DNA of 64,000 bases from JAJDUF01 sp965214295 (GTDB lineage: Bacteria > Chloroflexota > UBA11872 > UBA12225 > JAJDUF01), in assembly GCA_965214295.1 (NCBI GenBank), contig OZ243944.1, positions 3,224,001 to 3,288,000 on the forward strand. The letters are read 5' to 3'. Made by a program: the position numbers and the translations under genes. The notes under the pieces are model-generated. The model searched no databases. It was not told the DNA's origin and was given only the letters and a program-made list of their open reading frames with translations. Below, one piece after another: positions 7,160 to 15,835 of this stretch (positions within the stretch are counted from its first letter, which is position 1; every line of letters begins with the position of its first letter).

Positions 7160-8269
7160 GTGACACGCGAATACCGAGCAGTGATCGTAGGAGCCGGGCG
7201 GAAAGCCGGTCCGATTGACGACGAGCGTGGCCCCGGCGACCGCGCCTGGCTCAAGCCGTGGGGCCACGCCAGCGCCTACCAGTCAGTGCCCGGTTGCGTG
7301 GTAGTCGCGGCGGCCGACCCGCTGGAAGACAAGCTGCACCGGTTCTGTGACCGCTACGACATCCCGGGACGCTACACCGATTACCGCCGGATGATCGAGC
7401 GCGAGCAGCCCGACCTGGTGAGCGTCACCACCTGGGCCGGGCTGCACGCAGAAGTCGCCATTTTCGCCGCCGAGCACGGCGCTCGCGGCATCTACGTGGA
7501 AAAGGCGCTGTGCGGCTCGCTGGCTGAGGCGGACGCCATGCGCGCGGCTTGCCGGCAGCACCGGGTCGCGTTCAACTATGGGACTGGACGCCGGTATCGG
7601 CCAGGCTACCGCAAGATGCGCGAGATGGGCACTAACGGTGAGTTGGGTGAGGTGCGTGGCGTGATTGTCAACTGCGGTATGGGCGGCTTGATGCACGGCC
7701 AAAGCCATATGGTGGATACGGCCATGCACCTGTTAGGTGATCCTGAGCCGGAGTTTGCCCAGGGCTATATTCATACCGAAACCGGGTCGGATGGCGAGCA
7801 AACCGACGGGTACTACGATGCGGCAGCCAACCGCTGGTGCGGCCGGAGTGTCAGCGGGGGCGACCCGCGGCTCGCCGCTGCCTACATTCGCTTTACCGAC
7901 GGCACCGACGCCACGATCTGGGCCAACGGTGGGCGCTGGTACGAATTCACGCTCGTCGGCACCATCGGGCTGGCGCACGCCTCCGACAACAACAGCAGCT
8001 ACGCGGCCCGCCGTATTGCCGATGCGGCGATCTTCCGCTCGGAGCCAATGCCCTTCCCCGCGTTCGAGGACGAGAGCGATACGGTCATTGCTATTCGAGA
8101 GTTGATCGCGGCCATCGCAGCGGACACGCCCGAGGCCACATCCGGGAACATCGAGCGTGCTCACCGCGGGACCGAGATTCTGTTTGCGCTGGCCCAATCG
8201 CACCTGGAAGACGGCCGCCGCATCGGGTTCCCCGTCGGCAATCGCACAATGTACATTCCCTCACGGTAG
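7160..8269 (+). CDS. Gfo/Idh/MocA family oxidoreductase
   Basis: About 369 residues. The N-terminal Rossmann domain begins YRAVIVGAGRKAG (glycine-rich NAD(P) loop with an unusually long insert before SVPGCVVVAAADP), and YVEKALCGS carries the E-K-P-like catalytic lysine motif, here EKALCGS with Ala in place of Pro. The C-terminal alpha/beta domain includes HMVDTAMHLLGDPEP, where the D-x-x-x-H pair of the family is conserved. Such enzymes oxidise or reduce sugars, inositols or their derivatives. GTG at 7160 is chosen because GGAGGAG precedes it by 8 bases. It stands alone between small repeats and the convergent Uma2 gene. Confidence 0.87.
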   Translation: MTREYRAVIVGAGRKAGPIDDERGPGDRAWLKPWGHASAYQSVPGCVVVAAADPLEDKLHRFCDRYDIPGRYTDYRRMIEREQPDLVSVTTWAGLHAEVAIFAAEHGARGIYVEKALCGSLAEADAMRAACRQHRVAFNYGTGRRYRPGYRKMREMGTNGELGEVRGVIVNCGMGGLMHGQSHMVDTAMHLLGDPEPEFAQGYIHTETGSDGEQTDGYYDAAANRWCGRSVSGGDPRLAAAYIRFTDGTDATIWANGGRWYEFTLVGTIGLAHASDNNSSYAARRIADAAIFRSEPMPFPAFEDESDTVIAIRELIAAIAADTPEATSGNIERAHRGTEILFALAQSHLEDGRRIGFPVGNRTMYIPSR

Positions 8270-8359
8270 GTGCCGTCAGGTTTCAGCCCGGATCGGCTCC
8301 GGCCACCGTGATAAGCCGACGGCTGGGAGCGGGGGCCAGCGGGTGGCCGGCACGGCCCC

Positions 8360-9181
8360 TTATGAGGACTGGTCGCGGTTACCGAGCAGCGCCCGCAGCC
8401 GGGCCACCTCCGCCTCGGCAGTTGCGATCCGAGACTCGGCCACCCGTCGCGCGTCAGCCTCGACACTGGCTCGCTCTTCCGCTACTATCGCCCGCTCTTC
8501 TGCTGCGCGTCGTGCATCGGTCTCGACGCTGGCCCGCTCCTCCACCACCTGCGCTCGCTCTTCCGCCACCCGCCGCGCCGCTTCCGCTTCCTGCGGCGTC
8601 GGGAGCCACCGCTGGCCTTCCGGGTCGTACAGCCGCAACTGCACGCCGCGTACATGCAGCGCCAGCCCCAGCGCGGAACTCCACAGTGATCCATCCGCCG
8701 CCGGCGGCAGCGGCCGGTAACGGCCCTGGCGCAAGCGGTAGCCGCGGCACGGGGGCCGCAAGTATTCGCCGAGCGGGTCGAACAGAAAATACTCGCTCAC
8801 GCCCAGCCGCTCGTAGAGGTCGTACTTGCTGCGGAGGTCTTCCCGCCGCGTGCTGCGCGAGGTCAGCTCGAACACCACGTCCGGGGGCCGGCCTTCCTCC
8901 CACAGCTTGTAGATGCGCCGCGTGCGGTTGGGAATGCCCTGGACCACAAACACGTCAGGTGCCACCACCCGCTGGGGATCACCTTCCTGGTAATAGAAAA
9001 ACAGATTGCCACTGATATAGACATGCGGATCGTCGCGGAAGAACGCCTGGAGCATGCCGATCAGCTCGAACATCAGGGTGCGGTGGACATCGGTTTCAGC
9101 CACGGGTTGGCCATCCGATTCAGGATAGGAGACTTCCGCCACGGCTGGCACTAGCGTAGGCGTAGGCGTAGGCGCCACCAT
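8360..9181 (-). CDS. Uma2 family endonuclease-like protein with C-terminal coiled coil
   Basis: A 273-residue protein. Residues ~35-185 are a Uma2/DUF820 PD-(D/E)xK-fold nuclease domain: VVAPDVFVV (Asp), PDVVFELTSRST (Glu and the E-x-T/S signature), then DLRSKYDLYERLGVSEYFLFDP. The last 80 residues are an alanine- and arginine-rich helix (AEERA and EERASVE repeats) that should form a coiled coil. Uma2 proteins are numerous in Cyanobacteria, Chloroflexota and Deinococcota, often several per genome, and their biological role is unsettled. Residues 4-9 are Pro-Thr repeats encoded by a 6-bp repeat. The ATG at 9181 has GGAGAG at good spacing. Confidence 0.88.
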   Translation of the reverse strand: MVAPTPTPTLVPAVAEVSYPESDGQPVAETDVHRTLMFELIGMLQAFFRDDPHVYISGNLFFYYQEGDPQRVVAPDVFVVQGIPNRTRRIYKLWEEGRPPDVVFELTSRSTRREDLRSKYDLYERLGVSEYFLFDPLGEYLRPPCRGYRLRQGRYRPLPPAADGSLWSSALGLALHVRGVQLRLYDPEGQRWLPTPQEAEAARRVAEERAQVVEERASVETDARRAAEERAIVAEERASVEADARRVAESRIATAEAEVARLRALLGNRDQSS

Positions 9182-9518
9182 TGTTGCTCTCCTGCATCGT
9201 CGCCCCGGTCGCACGATCCCACTTCAGTGTAGCAGGGATAGGACTCCTCCCGGCCTCGTCCGTGGTGGGGGCGATACCAGCCAAGCCGTAAGTACACAGC
9301 CGGCAGCGCCCATCCCCTGCTAGGGAGGGCGGATCATAGGTGGCCGAGTTTGTCCGTAGGGGCGGTTTTCTTTAGCCTCGCCCTTGCTCTCACTGGCATA
9401 AATCGGCAGATGGCGCTACTATGTTCACGGCTAAGGCCGCTGTTCCTGTACCGGAGCAGAGACGGTCTTGTCAGGTAAGTGTCGTGCCGGGTAGCGGTAT
9501 ATTTTAAGGAGGTTTGCC
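9182..9518. other. Intergenic region between divergent genes, no gene seen
   Basis: This 337-bp gap separates the Uma2 gene (minus) from the solute-binding protein gene (plus). The only clear signals are the two ribosome sites at its ends: GGAGAG for Uma2 and the strong AAGGAGG at about 9505-9511 for the lipoprotein. Promoters for both must lie here but I could not define them. Confidence 0.5.
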
Positions 9519-10946
9519 ATGGTACAGACGAGCAGGGTGGTGACGCGGCGGACATCGCTGGCTATGTTGACCGGAGCAGCGGCGGCGGTGCTCGCCGCCT
9601 GCGGAGAGCCAACGGTGCGCGTAGTCGGCTCTCCCGAAGAGGCCCGTGGGCCAGCCGGTCCGGCCGGGCCGCAAGGTCCGAAGGGTGCCACCGGGGCGGC
9701 CGGGGCGCAGGGTGCCGCCGGGGCGGCCGGTTTCACGCCGGTAGCGGTGGAGTATTGGAATAAGTCCCGGCCCTCGCACCCCGAGCAGATCGGCATTACG
9801 GCCGTGATGACGGCCTGGGAGGAGCAGAGCGAGGGCCGCTACAAGTTGATCATCGGTCAGAACGCCCAAGCCGTGAGCCTGGACAAGTTCAAGACGTCCA
9901 TTGCGGCCGGCGCCCCGCCGAACATCTCCGTTTCCTACAACTTCAACGGGAGTGACCTCAACACCACCGGGGGCTTGGTGAACATTGATGAGGAGTTGAA
10001 GACGGAGAAGGAGTGGGGCGATCTCCGTCAGACCATCTATCCGCAGCTGCTGACGTCGAACACGTGGAAGGATTTCCTCTACGGAATACCCGTCTACAAC
10101 AGCTACTTCAACATGTACTACAGCCCGGCGCTGCTCCAGGCAGCCGGCTTGGGGGCACCCAAAGAAGGCTGGACGTTCGATGAGTTCCTGGGCATGGCGC
10201 AGCAGGCAGCCAAGCCGCCCGACATCTGGGGCTACAACAGCGCGTGGGTGACGGCCCACTGGATGATGTGGTTTGGCAGCAACGGCGGCAAGTTCACCAA
10301 CGACGAGGTAACGAAGGTGACGCTCACGTCGCCGGAGGGCCTCGAAGCGGTCGAATGGGAGCTGGGCCTGGTGCAGAAGAACCTGCAGAAGCCCCACGAT
10401 GGATCGGGGGGCGGCGGCTACAAAGAGCTACTGCCACAGCAACAGGTGGTCTTTCAGTTTGCCGTGCCAGCCCGTCTGACGCTCTACAAGAAAGACAACA
10501 TTTCCTTCGCTACGACGAAGTTCCCGATCGGGCCGAAGAACACAGCCGGCACGCCCTATACCACCGGCGCTGCTTATGCCTTCAACGTCTACAAGCACGA
10601 GGACGAAAAGGCCCAGCACGCCGCGGCGTTGGCTGCTATGTGGGGCGTGAGTCGTGATGGGCAGTTCATCTTTGCCCGGGAGACGAACGTGCCGCTGGCC
10701 TCGCGGGCGGTGACGGAGTCGGAGGAGTACATCAAGGAGTTCTCCGGCGACGCGGAGTACTGGCCGTTCATCGAGGTTAATCCCTTCTTCGATCCCTACC
10801 CCAACTACCCGAAGTACTGGCCGTGCTACGGCATCCTGACCACGCAACTGCGCCGGGTATGGGCCGGTGAAGCGGGACCGCGCGAGGCGCTGGAGCAGGC
10901 ACAGCGCGAGGCGCAGGTGCTCCTCGACGAGAGCCTCGCCCTATAG
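9519..10946 (+). CDS. Extracellular solute-binding lipoprotein with collagen-like spacer (ABC sugar-type)
   Basis: A 475-residue binding protein of the family 1 (sugar/oligosaccharide) type. The N-terminus has twin arginines (VTRRTSLAML), a hydrophobic stretch and the lipobox LAAC with Cys28, so it is probably a Tat-exported lipoprotein. Residues 44-71 are nine uninterrupted Gly-X-Y triplets (GPAGPAGPQGPKGATG and on), a collagen-like spacer between the lipid anchor and the binding domain. The binding domain has EYWNKSRPSHPEQ, then NMYYSPALLQAAGL and GWTFDEFLGMAQQA, typical of this family. No permease or ATPase gene is adjacent, so its transporter partner is elsewhere. A perfect AAGGAGG precedes the ATG, and a strong hairpin follows the stop. 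Confidence 0.87.
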   Translation: MVQTSRVVTRRTSLAMLTGAAAAVLAACGEPTVRVVGSPEEARGPAGPAGPQGPKGATGAAGAQGAAGAAGFTPVAVEYWNKSRPSHPEQIGITAVMTAWEEQSEGRYKLIIGQNAQAVSLDKFKTSIAAGAPPNISVSYNFNGSDLNTTGGLVNIDEELKTEKEWGDLRQTIYPQLLTSNTWKDFLYGIPVYNSYFNMYYSPALLQAAGLGAPKEGWTFDEFLGMAQQAAKPPDIWGYNSAWVTAHWMMWFGSNGGKFTNDEVTKVTLTSPEGLEAVEWELGLVQKNLQKPHDGSGGGGYKELLPQQQVVFQFAVPARLTLYKKDNISFATTKFPIGPKNTAGTPYTTGAAYAFNVYKHEDEKAQHAAALAAMWGVSRDGQFIFARETNVPLASRAVTESEEYIKEFSGDAEYWPFIEVNPFFDPYPNYPKYWPCYGILTTQLRRVWAGEAGPREALEQAQREAQVLLDESLAL

Positions 10947-10979
10947 CAGCGAGCGCGGCTGATCGCACGTGGTGGGGCC

Positions 10980-11026
10980 GAGGCGCTGCTGTGGGTAGGC
11001 GTAGTGCCATTCCACAGCGGCGCCTC
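10980..11026 (+). terminator. Long hairpin after the solute-binding protein gene
   Basis: A 15-bp stem (GAGGCGCTGCTGTGG with CCACAGCGGCGCCTC, one G-T pair) around a 17-base loop, 33 bases after the stop codon. Only GTTGT follows, so it is a weak intrinsic terminator at best, or an mRNA-stabilising hairpin. Confidence 0.4.
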
Positions 11027-11084
11027 GTTGTCGGATTGACTGCGAGCGTGTAGCGCAAGCCCTACCGACGGCAGGAGGCGCGCT

Positions 11085-11198
11085 ATGACCAGAGCCGAGG
11101 TGCTTGCCCGGATCTCTGATGTGCTCGCCTGCATCGCCTACGGCGCGGAAATGGCCCGCGAGCGGTCGTTCGAGGTGCCGCCGGAGATGGCTACGTGA
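11085..11198 (+). CDS. Small ORF upstream of a truncated PIN-like toxin gene
   Basis: A 37-residue ORF beginning MTRAEVLARISDVLACIAYG, with a very good ribosome site (AGGAGG, 6 bases before the ATG). Its TGA overlaps the GTG of the next reading frame (ACGTGA), the tight coupling expected of an antitoxin-toxin pair. I do not recognise the family. As the next frame is the start of a DUF5615 protein, this could be a trimmed antitoxin or a leader peptide; no function can be assigned. Confidence 0.45.
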   Translation: MTRAEVLARISDVLACIAYGAEMARERSFEVPPEMAT

Positions 11199-11299
11199 GG
11201 CTAAAGCCGGATGAGAACCAGGGCCGCAGCACTGCGGATCTGCTCCAGCGGGCCGGACACGAGGCCTGTACTGTGCCTGAACACAGCACGACACTTTAA
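11195..11299 (+). pseudogene. Truncated DUF5615 PIN-like toxin gene
   Basis: Starting at GTG 11195 the frame encodes 34 residues: VRLKPDENQGRSTADLLQ, then RAGHEACTVPEHSTTL and a TAA. This matches the N-terminus of DUF5615 (PIN-like, Mut7-C related) proteins, which start M-(R/K)-(L/F)-K-x-D-E-N-L with the first catalytic Asp-Glu and continue with GH(D/E)-x-x-T-V. Whole family members are about 110 residues, so the later acidic residues are missing. The downstream 100 bases show no continuation in any frame I checked. It is read as a remnant. Confidence 0.6.
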
Positions 11300-11402
11300 T
11301 CCTAAATGAACTGGAGCAGATTGAACAACGGTCATATGTCTCTACGCATAGCTGGCATCTCCCGCCCGGTGGCGGCATGGCAGCGAGTATACTGCTGACG
11401 AC

Positions 11403-12596
11403 ATGGCCCGGCTGCTCGATGGCGTTGTGGTACTCGACTGCTCGCGGGTGTTGGCCGGCCCGTTCGCGGCGATGCTCCTGGCGCAGCTAGGCGCCCGGGT
11501 CATCAAGATCGAGCCACCTGGCGGTGACGAGTCCCGTGGGTTCGGGCCTTTCGTCGGCGAACACTCGCTGTATTTTATCGGTGTCAACCACGGCAAAGCG
11601 GGGCTGGCGCTCGATCTGAAGCATCCGCAGGGTCTCGACCTGGCGCGGCGGCTGGCCGAGCGAGCCGACGTGGTGCTGGAGAACTTTCGGCCCGGCACGC
11701 TAGAGCGGCTCGGTTTCGGCTACGCTACCCTCAGCGCCCGCAATCCCCGGCTCATCTATTGCAGTCTCTCGGGCTTTGGGCAGTTTGGCCCGCGGTCGGC
11801 GCATGGCGCTTACGACGTGATTATCCAGGCGGCGTCCGGGCTGATGGGGCTGACCGGGCCGGAAGGCGGGCCGCCGGTGCGCGTGGGCGCGTCGGTCGGC
11901 GATCTGATTCCGGCACTCTACGCGGTCATCGGCATCGTTAGTGCGCTCTATCGCCGCGCGGAGTCGGGGCAAGGCTGCTATCTGGACCTGGCAATGCAGG
12001 ATGCGGCGGTGACGGTCGTAGAAAACGCCCTGGCGCGGGCCTGGGCCACCGGTGAGGACCCGCAGCCGCTAGGCAGCCGGCATCCCGCAATCACGCCGTT
12101 CGCCGCCTTCCCCACGTCCGACGGCGAGATCGTCGTCGCTGCGGGCAACGAGGCGCTGTGGCGGCGCCTGTGTACGGCTATCGGTAGCCCTGACCTGCTC
12201 GACCACCCCGACTACGCCACCAACGCGCTCCGCACGACCCACGTGCAGACGCTGACGGCGGCGCTCTCCGATACCTTTCGCCAGCGCACGACCGCCGCGT
12301 GGCTCAGTGTGCTGGCGGCGGCCGGCATCCCCGCGTCGCGCGTGGCGCGGATCAGCGACCTCCTCAACGACGAGCACCTGCTGGCGAGGCGGATGATTCA
12401 GGAGCTTGAGCAGCCGGGTGTGGGGAAGGTGCCGGTCCCCGGCACCCCGATCAAGGCGCGCGGCTACGACGATTCGCTCCGCGGCCCTGCCCCGGCCTTT
12501 GGCGCGGATGCCGAGACGGTGCTACGCGAGCTGCTGGGTCTGACCGGTGAGGAGGTTGCCGCGCTACGAGGCAGCGGTGCGCTGTTGGGCGGGTGA
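11403..12596 (+). CDS. CaiB/BaiF (family III) CoA-transferase
   Basis: A 397-residue class III CoA-transferase. The N-terminus LLDGVVVLDCSRVLAGPFAAMLLAQLGARVIKIE is the family signature, followed by SRGFGPF, VNHGKAGLALDLKHPQG and ENFRPGTLERLGFGY; the catalytic Asp lies in YLDLAMQDAAV. These enzymes move CoA between organic acids (formyl-CoA:oxalate, carnitine, 2-hydroxyacid types); the substrate is unknown. There is no ribosome site before the ATG, while TATACT sits at 11388-11393, ending 9 bases before the start. A leaderless mRNA is therefore likely. Confidence 0.9.
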   Translation: MARLLDGVVVLDCSRVLAGPFAAMLLAQLGARVIKIEPPGGDESRGFGPFVGEHSLYFIGVNHGKAGLALDLKHPQGLDLARRLAERADVVLENFRPGTLERLGFGYATLSARNPRLIYCSLSGFGQFGPRSAHGAYDVIIQAASGLMGLTGPEGGPPVRVGASVGDLIPALYAVIGIVSALYRRAESGQGCYLDLAMQDAAVTVVENALARAWATGEDPQPLGSRHPAITPFAAFPTSDGEIVVAAGNEALWRRLCTAIGSPDLLDHPDYATNALRTTHVQTLTAALSDTFRQRTTAAWLSVLAAAGIPASRVARISDLLNDEHLLARRMIQELEQPGVGKVPVPGTPIKARGYDDSLRGPAPAFGADAETVLRELLGLTGEEVAALRGSGALLGG

Positions 12597-13031
12597 GGGC
12601 GAGTGGGCCTACCCCCGGCCCCTTCCCTGGCAAGAAAGGGGGGACATGGCGGCGACCGCCCGCCGTAGGGGGCGTCCCTTGGGGTTGCCCCTACAGTGTT
12701 GAGGGCAGGTCCGCCTCCCCACACGAAAACCTACCCTTGTCAGCTATAGTCTTCCCGCTCTGCCAGGGGACGTGGATTCCCGCTGGCACGGGAATGATGA
12801 ATACCTGGATTGCGGCTTGCGCCACCGGGCTACCCCGGTGCAGGCGCAATGACGGGGAGCGGACGCAATGACGGAGGGGGGCTATTTTCCGAGCAATGAT
12901 GAATACCTGGATTGCGGCCTGCGCCGCAATGACGAGGGGAGATATTTTCAGAGCAATGACGAGCGCCTGGGCGCGATGAATCGCGCCCCTACACAAAAAA
13001 CCTACTCCTATGAAAGGTGAGTCCCGCCGCT
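12597..13031. repeat. Intergenic block of palindromic repeats
   Basis: This 435-bp gap between convergent genes has no coding potential I can support. It holds a CCCCTTCCCTGGCAAGAAAGGGG-like hairpin (~12610-12640), a TTCCCGC-type palindrome (12776-12795), two ATTGCGGC hairpins (about 12809-12850 with an inserted smaller hairpin, and 12911-12930) and a GGGCGCGATGAATCGCGCCC element (~12968-12987). The phrases ATACCTGGATTGCGG and ATTTTC.GAGCAATGA occur twice, so part of the block has been duplicated. Confidence 0.65.
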
Positions 13032-14318
13032 CTACCGCTCGGCGTAGTAGTGGGCGACCTTGGCGATGGCAGTCACCATGTCGTCGGCGTCGGACTCGGT
13101 AATCCCCTCGTGGCAGGGCAGGCGCATGCTGTTACTACGGGTGCTGTCAGCCAGCTTCTCGGCCACTGGACACAGGCCGGGCGAGTAGTCCACATCCTCC
13201 AGGCGTCGGTCGCCATAGTCGAAGGGGAAATGGCTGGTGCCAAAGACTTGCTTGCGCTGGAACATCTCCTGCAAGTAGAGCGCCGCCGCGTACCCGGCAC
13301 CGGTACCGACCCCTTCAGCACTTAAGGCTCTGGCGAACTCGGCGCCGCCGATGCCCAAGACGTCGGGATCAATCGTCGGCATGTAATGCCAATAGGACGA
13401 GACGGCTTGCGGTGCAATGTAGGGTGGGCTGACGCCGGGCACGTCGGCGAGGCCGGCGGTGATGCGGGCGGCGATCTGCCGGCGGTGGGCGGCGAGGCGG
13501 TCGCCCTTAGCCAGCTGGGCTAACGCTACCGCCCCTTGTAGCTCCGTCATGCGGTAGTTCAGGCCGAAGCGTTTGTAGACGCGCATACCCTGCACCACCC
13601 GGCCGCGCGACCAGCCCTTGTCCTGGAAGAATGCCAAGCCCATCCCCAACTCCGGGTCGTCGGTGGTCGTCATGCCCCCGTCGCCGGTGGTGATGACCTT
13701 GGACTGCTGCAAGGAAAAGCAGCCGATGTCGCCAATGGAGCCAACCACTTGGCCTCGCCAGGTCGCAAAGTGCGCTTGCGCGCAGTCTTCGATCAGATAG
13801 AGGTTGTGCCGCTGGGCGAGGTCGAGGAAGGCATCCATGTCGCACGGCTGGCCCATCAGATGCACCGCGATGATCGCACGGGTGCGTGGCGTGATGGCCG
13901 CCGCCGCGCGCTCCGGGTCGAGGCAGTAGGTGCGCGGGTCAATGTCGGCGAACACGGGCACACAGTTCTGCGCCAGGATTGGCCCGACCGTGCCCCAGTC
14001 GGTGATGGGGGTAGTGATGATCTCGTCGCCCGGCTCCAGTGGGAGCGCGCCCAGGGCCACGTGGATGGCGGCCGTGCCGGAAGTCGCGGCCGTGGCATAG
14101 CGGACGCCGTGCCGCTCGGCCCAGGCCGCCTCCAGCGCCTCGACTTTGGTCCCGCCGTTACGGCTGAGGGTGCCGGAGCGGATTACCTCAGTCAGCTGGG
14201 CCAACTCCTCGTCGCCCAGGTCTCGCCCACTGGCATCACCGACCGAGGCCAGCGGCGCTGTCCGTACCGGGGTGCCGCCGGCAATCGCCGGGAGCACCAT
14301 TGTTGTTGCTACTACCAT
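13032..14318 (-). CDS. DegT/DnrJ/EryC1/StrS family aminotransferase
   Basis: A 428-residue fold-type I PLP enzyme. Motifs in order: ATAATSGTAAIHVAL (cofactor phosphate loop), EDCAQAHFA (Asp that holds the pyridine ring), SLQQSKVITTGDGGM with the PLP lysine K207, and YRMTELQGAVALAQL. These enzymes aminate keto-sugars, usually for cell-surface polysaccharides or antibiotics; a few act as dehydratases. Lysine is present, so an aminotransferase is expected. The GTG at 14321 and ATG at 14318 are adjacent; GAGGAGG is 7-10 bases upstream of them. No other sugar-nucleotide gene is adjacent, so its pathway is not defined here. Confidence 0.88.
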   Translation of the reverse strand: MVVATTMVLPAIAGGTPVRTAPLASVGDASGRDLGDEELAQLTEVIRSGTLSRNGGTKVEALEAAWAERHGVRYATAATSGTAAIHVALGALPLEPGDEIITTPITDWGTVGPILAQNCVPVFADIDPRTYCLDPERAAAAITPRTRAIIAVHLMGQPCDMDAFLDLAQRHNLYLIEDCAQAHFATWRGQVVGSIGDIGCFSLQQSKVITTGDGGMTTTDDPELGMGLAFFQDKGWSRGRVVQGMRVYKRFGLNYRMTELQGAVALAQLAKGDRLAAHRRQIAARITAGLADVPGVSPPYIAPQAVSSYWHYMPTIDPDVLGIGGAEFARALSAEGVGTGAGYAAALYLQEMFQRKQVFGTSHFPFDYGDRRLEDVDYSPGLCPVAEKLADSTRSNSMRLPCHEGITESDADDMVTAIAKVAHYYAER

Positions 14319-14569
14319 CACCCGTCCTCCTCACTACAAATGGCCTGTGCTTGGCCGCAGGCCCACGCCGTCACGCCGAGATATTACCCGATTGGCGCCG
14401 GCAGTAGGTGGGCCTACCCTCACCCCCCCTCCCTCCAGGGAAGGGGCTAGCGGCTGCTATGCTGGCCACCTACCCTAGCAGACGGTAGCTGTCGGTCACC
14501 GCGCGGACTCCCCTTCCCTGGAGGGCAGGAGCCGGGGATTAGGCCCAACTTACCTCCGGCCGCCGGGGG

Positions 14570-15835
14570 CTACGCGATCACCACGCGGCCGGTCGCGGCG
14601 CGGTAGCGTTGGTCGAACTCGGGGCTGCCGTCGTCGGCTTGCTGATCGAAACGCGAGCCGGGCGCGAAACGGGGGAGGTTGCCGTGCTCGACTTCGCGGT
14701 GCAGGTCGCTCTCGTCGCCGGCCACCGTGCCGGTGTGGTCGGGACGCCCATTCGCCGCGGGCCAGGTCAGCATATAGAGCTGCCGGGAGCGCGGGGTAGC
14801 TTGATCGAAACTATCCAGACGGTATCGCTCCAAGGCGCCCTCGTCTACCTCTACACCTAGCCCCGGCCCTTGGGGTACGCGCACATAGCCACTCGCTAGC
14901 TGCAACGGCTCGGCGAGGAGGTCATCGCTGTAGATGTGCATACAGGTAACGGCCGGCCATTGGGCGTGGGTGCAGACGGCGCCAAGCTGCATGGCCCAGG
15001 CGGTCGTCAGCCCGGTGCCGACCAGCTGGAGCCAGAAGGGCTTGTTGGCTTGGGCGGCCATGGTGGCCTGGACGAGGACGCTCTTTACGTCGCCGCCGAT
15101 GACAAAGCCGTCGCACACGTCGTCGGCCAGCGCCGTCATAATGGGAGGGCTGCCGAAGTGCATCGCGATGGGGAACCTGGTTTGGGAGCGGATTTGGCGA
15201 TTGCCGGCGACGTCTCCCTGGGGAATTGGCGTCTCCACGATCTTGACGTTGGAGAACCGCTCCAGCTCGCGGAGATGCAGCACCGCGGTCCCGGCGTTGG
15301 CTAAGGTGCTGTTGTAGTCCAGATCGATGTCGAGCGACGGCGCTACCTGGGCGACCGCCGCGATCTGGGTCAGAACATCGCGCCAGGAGCGTCCTTTGAG
15401 CTTGATGGAGGTATAGCCGCGGCTCACGGCAAGCTGGGCCTCGGTGGCCCACTCGTCGGGGGTCATGTCGAGGCACCACCAGGAAAGCGGCGCCGCTTCC
15501 CGAACCGTCGGTCCCAGGAGACGGGCACAGGGCACACCGGCAGCTTTCCCGGCTACATCCCAGAGGGCCATCTGGAGGCCGGCGCCATGCGAGCTGTCCC
15601 AGAGCAAGTCAAAGGGGTTGCAGCCTTGGACAGCGGCCGCTAGCTCGGCCGAACTGCGTCCCCAGGTGTACTCGGCAATCGTCTCGCCATACCCCACCAG
15701 CCCGGCGTCAGTGGTCACGCGCCACACCTCGACCAGCGACCAGTCGCCACCTAGTCGCTGCATGTGGACATCGTGGCGGGGTGCGAACGGCACCTGCAAC
15801 GGAATGACCTCGACCGCCGTGATCTTAAGCTCCAT
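14570..15835 (-). CDS. Enolase-superfamily (mandelate racemase/MLE type) enzyme, atypical metal site
   Basis: A 421-residue protein with capping domain (MELKITAVEVIPLQVPFAP) and TIM barrel. Strand 2 has the catalytic K-x-K in YTSIKLKGRSW. The first two metal ligands are seen (DLDYN, IVETPIP), but where the third acidic ligand normally follows, the sequence reads FPIAMHFGSPPI, with a histidine and no acid. The family's usual later His/Lys is replaced by WLQLVGTG. The last 60 residues are an extra tail rich in Asp and Arg. The start ATG has AGGTGAGC just upstream. The reaction cannot be named; it may be a divergent or altered-activity member. Confidence 0.82.
   Translation of the reverse strand: MELKITAVEVIPLQVPFAPRHDVHMQRLGGDWSLVEVWRVTTDAGLVGYGETIAEYTWGRSSAELAAAVQGCNPFDLLWDSSHGAGLQMALWDVAGKAAGVPCARLLGPTVREAAPLSWWCLDMTPDEWATEAQLAVSRGYTSIKLKGRSWRDVLTQIAAVAQVAPSLDIDLDYNSTLANAGTAVLHLRELERFSNVKIVETPIPQGDVAGNRQIRSQTRFPIAMHFGSPPIMTALADDVCDGFVIGGDVKSVLVQATMAAQANKPFWLQLVGTGLTTAWAMQLGAVCTHAQWPAVTCMHIYSDDLLAEPLQLASGYVRVPQGPGLGVEVDEGALERYRLDSFDQATPRSRQLYMLTWPAANGRPDHTGTVAGDESDLHREVEHGNLPRFAPGSRFDQQADDGSPEFDQRYRAATGRVVIA

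Noticed and set aside
7837..9015. 392-residue plus-strand ORF across the Gfo/Idh and Uma2 genes
   Set aside because: It crosses two well-supported genes in a wrong frame and is Arg/Pro/Ala rich, as chance ORFs are at this GC content.
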